A stretch of 8,675 nt of DNA, taken from positions 1 through 8,675 of the forward strand of contig JBAXYJ010000121.1 of the NCBI GenBank assembly GCA_041670885.1, read 5' to 3'. This document shows, in pieces, positions 1 through 5,515 of this stretch. This stretch comes from JAJBWD01 sp041670885. Lineage in GTDB: Bacteria; Bacillota; Clostridia; Clostridiales; Clostridiaceae. The notes under the pieces are model-generated. The model had not been told where the DNA came from, ran no database searches, and was given only the letters and a program-made list of their open reading frames with translations. Made by a program: the position numbers and the translations under genes. How positions within the stretch are numbered: position 1 is the stretch's first letter; every line of letters begins with the position of its first letter.

Positions 1-438
1 ATAGGCAGGCTGGATAAACCTTCAGAAGGTCTTATACTTCTTACAAATGACGGTGATATAGTAAATAAGATATTAAGAGCAGGAAATAATCATGAGAAAG
101 AATATCTGGTTTGGACTGATAAGGAAATTACTCAGGATTTTTTAGATAAAATGAGCAGCGGAGTTAATATACTAGGGCGAAAAACAAAGCCCTGCAGTAT
201 ATATAAAGAAGATATAAATCAATTTAGAATTATCCTTACAGAAGGCTTAAACAGGCAGATAAGAAGGATGTGCGAAAAATTAGGATACAAAGTTAAGAGA
301 CTTAAAAGAATAAGAATCATGAATATAAAATTGGGTAATTTAAAGTCAGGCAGGTGGCGATACTTAACTGAAAAAGAGTTTATTACATTAAACTCTCTGA
401 TTAAAGATTCAATTAAAACTGAAGAAGCATCGAAATAA
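1..438 (+). CDS. 23S rRNA pseudouridine synthase, RluF-like (5' end missing)
   Basis: This frame is open from the first base, so the N-terminus, including any S4 RNA-binding domain, lies outside the window; 145 residues are visible. They begin with the RsuA/RluB/E/F catalytic motif GRLDKPSEGL, whose Asp (visible residue 5) is the family's catalytic aspartate. The following LLTNDGDIVNKILRAGN and HEKEYLV are typical of RluF, which isomerises a uridine near the peptidyl-transferase centre of 23S rRNA. The segment LNRQIRRMCEKLGY and a final GRWRYLTEKE complete the usual C-terminal part. The first in-frame ATG (151) lies after the catalytic motif and is not the real start. RluB/RluE remain possible, but the ILRAGN-HEKEY wording favours RluF. 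The gene converges on the 452-1630 gene and its stop codon lies inside a shared hairpin. Confidence 0.87.
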   Translation: MGRLDKPSEGLILLTNDGDIVNKILRAGNNHEKEYLVWTDKEITQDFLDKMSSGVNILGRKTKPCSIYKEDINQFRIILTEGLNRQIRRMCEKLGYKVKRLKRIRIMNIKLGNLKSGRWRYLTEKEFITLNSLIKDSIKTEEASK

Positions 439-458
439 GGCATATTATGCCTTATTTC
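432..458. terminator. Bidirectional intergenic hairpin containing both stop codons
   Basis: A perfect 12-bp inverted repeat (432-443 and 447-458, arm GAAATAAGGCAT) surrounds a 3-nt loop. The TAA of the pseudouridine synthase (436-438) is in the left arm and the TAA of the convergent gene (452-454) is in the right arm. On the + strand a T5 run follows at 466-470; on the - strand a T4 run follows further out. The U-tracts are not immediately adjacent, so efficiency is uncertain, but position and symmetry fit a shared terminator for two convergent genes. Confidence 0.65.
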
Positions 459-1630
459 TTATCACTTTTTACTAAAACAATCAGGTTAAAATCATCTGAT
501 ATCTTAGTTGTATTTGACGAATCGAATTTATCCGAAAGTATGGTTAGATTTTCATAATTAAATGGAGAGTATTTTCCTTTTGTCCTAAATGCTACCGCCG
601 CATCTTTATCCTCAATATAGGGCAATAGATCGTTATATATAATTGGGTTTTCTCCATTGGTTTTTATATAAAGAATACCTATTTTGTATATAGTACCCTT
701 AAAGCTGCTGTTAACTATATTTGTAACATCTAAACTTGCAAAGTATTTGCCTGTATTTGATGGGCTGTATAAATCATAGTTTTCTTTAAAAAAGCTTTGC
801 TGCTGCTTTTCTATATCGTCCTTAGAATACTTATTAAGGATAATCTTTGTTGATGATTCCAGCTCATTTATAAGAAGCCTGAGAGATAAATAATCATTTT
901 TGAATATGGTTTTATATCCTGCATTTCCTATTTCATTTTTAATCTTTAGTGCTGCCTCATTTAACTTTTTTATATCCTGCTCGTTTACCTTGTCTCCCTT
1001 GTCTCCCTTGATTAATCCCTCTAAATTTTTTAAATTGGGTATACTTTCAATATTTTTCCCTTTTATCAGATTCTTTATTATATTAGATGTGTAATATGGA
1101 TTTACATTCATATTAAATCCTGTAATTTGAAATTTTTTATCTTTTGGCAGTGAGTCTGAATATTCTTTTATCTGCTGCCAGTTCCTGTTTAACTCTATTT
1201 TATAATCTCCAGACAGAAGCATATATTCACTGAAGGATTTAATATAATTTGTGTCACCGGTTTGTATATATTTATTTAAATTAACTGAAACACTATATGG
1301 AATATCTAAAACAATATGTTTAACTCCCTGCTTTTGAACAAAATATTTTATAAAGTAATTTTCCATATCATCATTAATTTTATTTTCCTTATTTCCCCCA
1401 AGTAAATACACATCGTAGGATTTTAAATCATCACTAACTATACCCATATCAGGATACTTAGCATTTATATCAAGTGGCTGATAATTTTTAACAAGAAAAT
1501 TTTCTCTGTTTTCCAGATATTCCTGAACTGCCATACTAAAAGAACTATCTTTTTTCCAATTTTTTCCTACAGAAAAAGACAAAACTGCTATACATACAAT
1601 TAGGATTATAATAATTATACTTTTTTTCAT
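452..1630 (-). CDS. Membrane-anchored protein, probable catalytically degenerate member of the erythromycin-esterase superfamily
   Basis: The gene encodes 392 residues. Start ATG 1630 is chosen because GGGGG lies 6-10 bases upstream and a signal-anchor follows at once: MKK, then a hydrophobic stretch at about residues 4-21 with no lipobox. A start 31 codons further up is rejected because that segment would run through the promoter and dyad. The rest should be extracytoplasmic. Residues about 72-175 resemble the EreA-like fold: strand YDVYLLGG, then IKYFVQKQGVKHIVLDIPYS, NKYIQTGD and SLPKDKKFQITGF. Active members carry a GETH-like motif after the first strand; here it reads GGNKEN (residues 78-83). 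The later Arg-Glu-Glu and Gly-x-x-His regions seem to be KENYD and LDVTN. I infer a pseudoenzyme or a changed activity. The family call is from remembered motif patterns and is moderate; the gene itself is secure. Confidence 0.62.
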   Translation of the reverse strand: MKKSIIIIILIVCIAVLSFSVGKNWKKDSSFSMAVQEYLENRENFLVKNYQPLDINAKYPDMGIVSDDLKSYDVYLLGGNKENKINDDMENYFIKYFVQKQGVKHIVLDIPYSVSVNLNKYIQTGDTNYIKSFSEYMLLSGDYKIELNRNWQQIKEYSDSLPKDKKFQITGFNMNVNPYYTSNIIKNLIKGKNIESIPNLKNLEGLIKGDKGDKVNEQDIKKLNEAALKIKNEIGNAGYKTIFKNDYLSLRLLINELESSTKIILNKYSKDDIEKQQQSFFKENYDLYSPSNTGKYFASLDVTNIVNSSFKGTIYKIGILYIKTNGENPIIYNDLLPYIEDKDAAVAFRTKGKYSPFNYENLTILSDKFDSSNTTKISDDFNLIVLVKSDKK

Positions 1631-1649
1631 TTTATACCCCCAAATAAAA

Positions 1650-1699
1650 ATACAGTATACTACTAAAATTATATCATCTTTAGAAGTATACTGTATATA
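1650..1699 (-). promoter_or_regulatory. Promoter overlapped by an operator-like dyad, upstream of the 392-residue membrane protein
   Basis: On the - strand a TTGAAA box (1723-1718), an 18-base spacer and TATATA (1699-1694) form a plausible sigma-A promoter. A second -10-like TATAAT lies at 1673-1668, with TATACA (1697-1692) 18 bases before it. Over both lies an inverted repeat: 1650-1661 pairs perfectly with 1685-1696, then after one mismatch 1663-1667 pairs with 1679-1683. Each arm holds the self-palindrome AGTATACT (1654-1661 and 1685-1692). Two copies of a palindrome around the -10/start region look like a repressor operator. Which regulator binds cannot be told from the sequence. Confidence 0.5.
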
Positions 1700-1741
1700 A
1701 AATTTAGGAATTTGTAATTTCAAGAATATCCTTTTAATATG

Positions 1742-1908
1742 TCAGCCTCCCTCAGCCATTGGGGAAAGCTCCAAAGCATCCCACTCTTTCAATTTCTTTT
1801 CCGTTCCCCATCAATGCCATTAAAAAGAAGAATGGCTATTTCAGACTTTTCTATTCCCAGGGTTTTAACAATATCTTCAGCATATCCTTTTTTATCAAAA
1901 ACTTCATT
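1742..1908 (-). pseudogene. Decayed MoaD/ThiS-like sulfur-carrier gene
   Basis: Between the sigma-54 activator and the membrane-protein gene the - strand still encodes most of a ubiquitin-fold sulfur carrier. Reading from 1905 gives EVFDKKGYAEDIVKTLGI, then EIAILLFNGIDGER. That frame stops at 1791-1789. Shifting one base in the A-rich run at about 1796-1800 continues as KLKEWDALELSPMAEGG and ends at TGA 1744-1742. The ILLFNGIDG strand and the terminal Gly-Gly, which is thiocarboxylated in working carriers, are the MoaD/ThiS signature. There is no start codon after the in-frame TAA at 1911-1909; an ATG at 1953 lies in the same frame beyond that stop. Two lesions make this a pseudogene unless both are sequence errors. 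Intact MoaD supplies sulfur for molybdopterin, matching the moeA genes nearby. The 345-base gap holding it contains no other gene that I can support. Confidence 0.65.
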
Positions 1909-1924
1909 TTATAAAAATATTACT

Positions 1925-1940
1925 AGTGCTGCGCAGCACT
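1925..1940. repeat. Perfect 16-bp palindrome, possible weak terminator or binding site
   Basis: AGTGCTGCGCAGCACT is perfectly self-complementary and GC-rich in very AT-rich surroundings. It lies 36 bases beyond the stop of the sigma-54 activator gene. On the - strand it is followed after several bases by a T5 run, so it could form a GCGC-loop hairpin ending that operon's transcript. With a stem of only 6 bp and a displaced T-run, a protein-binding site is equally possible. Confidence 0.4.
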
Positions 1941-1975
1941 TATTTTTACTCATCAAAGGATTTAAATGAAGTAGT

Positions 1976-3859
1976 TTAATTATGTTCCAAATTGGAATTA
2001 TTTTTCGTTTTAGGACATTCTATATTATATTTTTCCATCTTTCTATATAATGTATTTCTTCCAATTTCTAATATTTTTGATGCTAATGTCATATTTCCAT
2101 CAGCTTCTCTAACAACCTTAGTTAAATATTGTTTTTCCATCTGCTCCAGGCTAAGGTTTAAATTTATATTCTGGGTGTTCATCTGCTCCTTAACCGGCTC
2201 ATTAAACAAGTTCTTTTGAATTACTTCTGAGTTGATAATATATTCTATTACATTTTCCAGCTCTCTTATGTTCCCCGGCCAGTCATAACTTTTTAAATAT
2301 TCCATATAGTCTTCAGGTAAGTTTATTGTATGCCTGTTAAGCCTTCTGCAGGTTTTATTCATATAGTAATTAACAAGCTCAGGGATATCATCCCTTCTTT
2401 CTCGAAGTGGAGGAAGATAAAGAGGAAGTACGTCTAATCTGTAATAAAGGTCTTTTCTAAAGTTTCCTTTTTTTACTTCTTCCTTTAAATCCCTATTTGT
2501 TGCTGCCATTATTCTTACATCTACAGAAATTTGTTTTGAGCTCCCTATCCTGCTTAGTACTCCTTCTTCTATTACCCTTAAAAGTTTAATCTGCATATCC
2601 AGCGGCGTCTCTCCTATTTCATCAAGAAATATAGTTCCTCCGTCTGCTAATTCAAACTTACCTGCATTTCCTCCTTTTTTAGCCCCTGTAAATGATCCTT
2701 CTTCATATCCAAAAAACTCAGATTCCATAAGAGTTCTGGGCACAGCACCACAATTAACAGCTATAAAAGGCTCACCTTTTCTATTACTGTAATTATGTAT
2801 AGCCTGAGCAAATATTTCTTTTCCTGTTCCGCTTTCACCTGTTATTAGTATAGTGGATTTACTGTCTGCTATCTTTTTTGAGTATTCAATAAGTTCCTTT
2901 ATGTTATCACTTTTCCCTATTATTTTATCAAAAGTATATAATGCCTGCCCCCCCAATATTTTACCTGCCAACTTTCTGTTCTTTTTTATTTCATAAAATA
3001 TAAGTGTTACTTCTAAAATATTCATTTCTGAATCATATATAGGACAAGCTGTTACAGTAAATTCAGATTTTTTAACTTTTTCATTTGTATATATGTCCTC
3101 ATCGATAAAAGATTCTTTATTTTTAAGGTGCTCTATAATTTCATCCCAGTTTTTTATTAAATCCCAAACCTTCATTTTAATAATTTCATTTTTTTTAAGT
3201 CCCAACATTTTAGGAGCCTGCTGATTCATATATATAATATTTCCGTTTAAATCACAGGTTAATATGCCTGAAATTATAGAATTAAAGATATTTTCAATTC
3301 TTTTATTATAGATATCAGCTTCAATGATTTTTTCAATGGTATTTGCTGCTGCCGCTACCATACCCAGAGTATGCAGATGAACATTATTTATATAACCTGT
3401 TAAATTAATCACACCGGTAATGTTCCCATTTTTATCTTTAATTGGTGCCGCAGAACAGGTCCATTTGTGGTATGCCTTGATGAAATGATCCTTTCCGGAC
3501 ATCTGAACAGGTTTTTTTTCGGTAATCACCAGCCCTATTGCATTTGTGCCTATATTTACTTCATCCATATAAGCTCCAATAATCATTTTTAAACCTTTGG
3601 CTTCAGATAAAATTTTTTCATCGCCTATAATGTCTAATATACATCCTTCACCATCACATAAAACCGCAAAAAAATCTGAGCCCCTTACAAAATCGTATAA
3701 CTGACTTATATAAGGAGCCGCAGCTTTTATAAGCTCTTTATTTTCTTCACGTTTTTTCTTTAAATTTTCTCCATCCAATATCTTTCTGCTGTACGTATTT
3801 TCAGGGGTAATTCCTAGCCTTGAGCATCTTTTATGGGATGCTTCAATTAGTTTATCCAT
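1976..3859 (-). CDS. Sigma-54-dependent transcriptional activator, AcoR type (GAF-PAS-AAA+-Fis)
   Basis: This 627-residue enhancer-binding protein remodels sigma-54 RNA polymerase with ATP. ATG 3859 is preferred: GGAAGGA lies 7 bases before it, the previous gene ends 4 bases upstream, and ASHKRC soon after is how AcoR-like regulators begin. A longer frame from 3967 would overlap the previous gene. Layout: GAF-like sensor at about 55-180 (VNIGTNAIGL, HKWTCSAAPI), PAS at about 186-295 (GILTCDLNGNIIYMN), AAA+ at about 310-540 with Walker A GESGTGKE (341-348), sigma-54 contact loop GSFTGA (388-393, a Ser variant of GAFTGA), Walker B GTIFLDE (408-414) and FRKDLYYRL (467-475), and a Fis-type helix-turn-helix at about 583-612. 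There is no receiver domain, so the GAF or PAS domain probably senses a small ligand or redox state. It is the last gene of an operon preceded by a sigma-54 promoter, so it may regulate itself and neighbouring cofactor genes. Confidence 0.93.
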   Translation of the reverse strand: MDKLIEASHKRCSRLGITPENTYSRKILDGENLKKKREENKELIKAAAPYISQLYDFVRGSDFFAVLCDGEGCILDIIGDEKILSEAKGLKMIIGAYMDEVNIGTNAIGLVITEKKPVQMSGKDHFIKAYHKWTCSAAPIKDKNGNITGVINLTGYINNVHLHTLGMVAAAANTIEKIIEADIYNKRIENIFNSIISGILTCDLNGNIIYMNQQAPKMLGLKKNEIIKMKVWDLIKNWDEIIEHLKNKESFIDEDIYTNEKVKKSEFTVTACPIYDSEMNILEVTLIFYEIKKNRKLAGKILGGQALYTFDKIIGKSDNIKELIEYSKKIADSKSTILITGESGTGKEIFAQAIHNYSNRKGEPFIAVNCGAVPRTLMESEFFGYEEGSFTGAKKGGNAGKFELADGGTIFLDEIGETPLDMQIKLLRVIEEGVLSRIGSSKQISVDVRIMAATNRDLKEEVKKGNFRKDLYYRLDVLPLYLPPLRERRDDIPELVNYYMNKTCRRLNRHTINLPEDYMEYLKSYDWPGNIRELENVIEYIINSEVIQKNLFNEPVKEQMNTQNINLNLSLEQMEKQYLTKVVREADGNMTLASKILEIGRNTLYRKMEKYNIECPKTKNNSNLEHN

Positions 3860-3863
3860 AATA

Positions 3864-4064
3864 TTATCCTTCCATGTTTTTGCAGGTAAAGGATTTAATG
3901 CTCCATCTTCTGTACCTGCAGTTAAAGCAAGAAATTTCTTCATCTGAAACGAGTTCATCTTCATCATCCAATTTAAAATATTTACATTCCTTGGATATCT
4001 TGCCAGCTATATCATAATCTTCTTTGCTTCCTGTAAATTCACCTTTTAAATTGAAATAATTCAT
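3864..4064 (-). CDS. Small four-cysteine protein (66 residues), function unknown
   Basis: ATG 4064 follows a near-perfect AAAGGAGG, and that site overlaps the stop codon of the preceding TiaS-like gene, so the two are translationally close. The TAA (3866-3864) lies 4 bases before the activator start. The protein has cysteines at 27, 46, 49 and 61 (C-x18-C-x2-C-x11-C) in an acidic-then-basic setting: ECKYFKL, a DDEDELVSDEE stretch, then ISCFNCRYRRW and SFTCKN. This spacing suggests a zinc ribbon or another metal site. There is no signal peptide or membrane segment, so it is probably cytosolic. I do not recognise a named family. Its position between a TiaS-like enzyme and a sigma-54 activator suggests a partner or accessory of one of them. 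Confidence 0.82.
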   Translation of the reverse strand: MNYFNLKGEFTGSKEDYDIAGKISKECKYFKLDDEDELVSDEEISCFNCRYRRWSIKSFTCKNMEG

Positions 4065-4076
4065 ATATTTCCTCCT

Positions 4077-4820
4077 TTAGAATGATTTTATCTGCTGTTT
4101 GGTGCATGTTTCCCATAATGTTCTGCCTGTATTTTTACCATTATTTGCAAACACCAAAAGTGTTGATTTACCTTCCAAAAGTACTGCTTTTACTTCTCCC
4201 AGTATAACCACTTCATCACCTTTACAATCAGTACCATTTATATCCTTTACCCTGTCAAAGCCAGTTTTTGATAAAATGTAATTTACATTCTCAATACCCG
4301 TTTCACTTTCAATCTTAATTTTTCCCTTGAAGCGGCCATCATTACCGCTTAGCCTGAGCCCTGCTCCTGCCAGCGCCCCTATAACTCCCTGACCTGTTCC
4401 TCCATGCTCAGATAAGTGTACTCCAAGTCTTTCTGCCAGATCATAAGCCTGAGGAATTGTTATTATTTCTTTTTTTGCTTTCCTGCCAAATTCCATTAAC
4501 ATTTCAGTCTGTGAAAGCTTGTCAATAGAAATTACGCATAACCCAGGGTCAGAGCCTTCAGCGCTTTCTTTTTCAAGAAAATCAGAAGCGTAACTAATAA
4601 TATCATTTAGGCAAACCTCATTAATATCTGCTTCAAAGCACATTGAGCTGTTATGTGAAGTATAAGGGACATCAGGATGAACAAATAACTGATGCCTTGT
4701 AATGCCTTTACATTTCCCCCAGTTTCTTTCTTCAATTTCTTTTGAAATAAGAGTTGCCAGTTCACCAGTTCCTCTGCTTTCAATATTGTCCGTATCATCT
4801 ATACATAAAAGTATACGCAT
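4077..4820 (-). CDS. Short bacterial TiaS-like protein (tRNA(Ile2) 2-agmatinylcytidine synthetase N-terminal homologue)
   Basis: ATG 4820 is chosen because AAAGGAG sits 7 bases upstream; earlier in-frame ATGs (4862, 4838) fall in the expected leader RNA. The 247-residue product opens MRILLCIDDTD, the acidic motif of the TiaS kinase domain (IDDTD, 7-11), with ESRGTGELA after it. Residues 137-152 read SEHGGTGQGVIGALAG, the second TiaS signature. Archaeal TiaS uses ATP and agmatine to modify the anticodon cytidine of tRNA(Ile2). It is roughly 420 residues long and includes OB-fold and zinc-ribbon RNA-binding parts. This protein ends after a short beta-rich tail (about 202-226) and lacks them. 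Bacteria use TilS for that tRNA, so another substrate is likely. It is the first gene of the sigma-54 operon. A split system in which the downstream Cys4 protein replaces the zinc ribbon is conceivable but unproven. Confidence 0.8.
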   Translation of the reverse strand: MRILLCIDDTDNIESRGTGELATLISKEIEERNWGKCKGITRHQLFVHPDVPYTSHNSSMCFEADINEVCLNDIISYASDFLEKESAEGSDPGLCVISIDKLSQTEMLMEFGRKAKKEIITIPQAYDLAERLGVHLSEHGGTGQGVIGALAGAGLRLSGNDGRFKGKIKIESETGIENVNYILSKTGFDRVKDINGTDCKGDEVVILGEVKAVLLEGKSTLLVFANNGKNTGRTLWETCTKQQIKSF

Positions 4821-4875
4821 ATAATTACTCCTTTTCATCAGTGCTGACTTTAGATACTTCAACGTAAATTATATA

Positions 4876-4891
4876 AGCAGCCATTTTGCCA
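4876..4891 (-). promoter_or_regulatory. Sigma-54 (-24/-12) promoter of the TiaS-like/Cys4/activator operon
   Basis: The - strand reads TGGCAAAATGGCTGCT. This matches the sigma-54 consensus TGGCAC-N5-TTGCW with GG and GC at the required 12-base offset, and differs only at the C after TGGCA and the first T of TTGC. A T-rich tract precedes it. The start point is expected near 4865, giving a leader of about 45 bases before ATG 4820. A TATAAT at 4873-4868 has no recognisable -35 partner, so a sigma-A promoter is less likely. The presence of a sigma-54 activator as third gene of this transcript supports the call. Confidence 0.8.
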
Positions 4892-4927
4892 AAAAAACAA
4901 AAAATGTATGATTTATTATGACTGCCT

Positions 4928-5002
4928 GAATTCCCATTAGTGAACTCGCTTAGCTAAAGCTGAGCATTGGGTCTTCAGATGGGAAGTCTCCCCCACCTGA
5001 AG
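4928..5002. repeat. Cluster of three adjacent inverted repeats upstream of the sigma-54 promoter
   Basis: Three dyads tile 75 bases: 4928-4933 with 4942-4947 (6 bp, one wobble or mismatch), 4948-4955 with 4958-4965 (7-8 bp, one wobble or mismatch), and 4973-4983 with 4992-5002 (11 bp, one wobble or mismatch, 8-base loop). The first and third form G-U pairs only if transcribed from the - strand; the second forms G-U only on the + strand. They lie about 37-110 bases upstream of the sigma-54 promoter, where activator-binding sites usually sit. Alternatives are a leader RNA, a terminator for the lipoprotein operon, or the end of an IS200/IS605-type element. I cannot choose firmly; upstream activating sites fit the context best. 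Confidence 0.5.
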
Positions 5003-5070
5003 CAGAATTATAGGATTATCTACTTATAGACAAATCCCATAAATATTTTTTCATTCCTATCAATTCCTAA

Positions 5071-5514
5071 TCACTTTATTATTTCAATAGATGAAATATC
5101 CTTTATCCATTTATCCTTTTTTACTGATTTTGTTGCCAGTTTAATCGTATCATGGTTAGTTATATCCACAAGAGTATCCTTTGAAGCTTCTTCTTTTGTC
5201 AGCGTAATAGAATCCTTGGTCATACCAATAAATTTAATCTTTGAATAGTCAGTGATATTATTTTGTTTTAATATATATGATACATCAGGTCCTTCTTCTT
5301 TTGAGCCATTTAATTCAAAGCTTATTACAGGCATTTTTTTAATTTGATCAATTGTATAGCTTTTAACTTGTTTTCCATCATATACTATCTTTACAGAATA
5401 ATTTTCTACCTTTTCATTTTTTAATCCTCCCTGACCATTCCCAGAGGATTTGCCGCATCCTAATAAACTAACAGTTAATAATACTAACCCAATAAATAAA
5501 GTTATTTTCTTCAT
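5071..5514 (-). CDS. Small lipoprotein with weak similarity to the sulfite-oxidase-type molybdopterin-binding fold
   Basis: ATG 5514 has GGAGGAG just upstream and begins one base after the MOSC gene's stop codon, so the two are coupled. The 147-residue product has a lipoprotein signal: MKK, a hydrophobic core, then lipobox LLGC with Cys20 as the lipidation site. A short Ser/Gly/Asn linker follows. Residues about 40-145 contain the pattern YTIDQIKKMP, GPDVSYILKQNNI and SKIKFIGMTKDSITLTKEEA. This resembles the 'first motif, then GxxLxxVLxxAGI, then V-x-A-x-DGY-x-x-x-x-x-x-E' layout of small secreted proteins related to the molybdopterin-binding oxidoreductase fold. It is far too short to hold cofactor the way sulfite oxidase does and has no cysteine ligand beyond the lipidated one. 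Its place at the end of a Mo cofactor operon supports a link. The exact role is unknown. Confidence 0.72.
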   Translation of the reverse strand: MKKITLFIGLVLLTVSLLGCGKSSGNGQGGLKNEKVENYSVKIVYDGKQVKSYTIDQIKKMPVISFELNGSKEEGPDVSYILKQNNITDYSKIKFIGMTKDSITLTKEEASKDTLVDITNHDTIKLATKSVKKDKWIKDISSIEIIK

Positions 5515-5515
5515 A

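Noticed and set aside
1631..1723. Extension of the 392-residue membrane protein by 31 N-terminal codons
   Set aside because: The extension runs through the promoter boxes and dyad, while ATG 1630 has a G5 ribosome site and starts a normal signal-anchor.
1739..1969. A 76-codon + strand frame
   Set aside because: It lies antisense to the MoaD-like relic, has no recognisable family pattern and no convincing ribosome site.
3860..3967. Longer N-terminus for the sigma-54 activator
   Set aside because: It would overlap the Cys4 gene; ATG 3859 has a better ribosome site and the family's usual beginning.
4821..4862. Longer N-terminus for the TiaS-like protein (ATG 4862 or 4838)
   Set aside because: The strong AAAGGAG site and the IDDTD spacing point to ATG 4820, and ATG 4862 would be about 3 bases from the predicted start of transcription.
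4863..5070. Mo cofactor riboswitch in the leader of the TiaS-like operon
   Set aside because: The hairpins lie upstream of the predicted sigma-54 start point, so they would not be in that transcript, and I do not see the conserved Mo cofactor RNA core.
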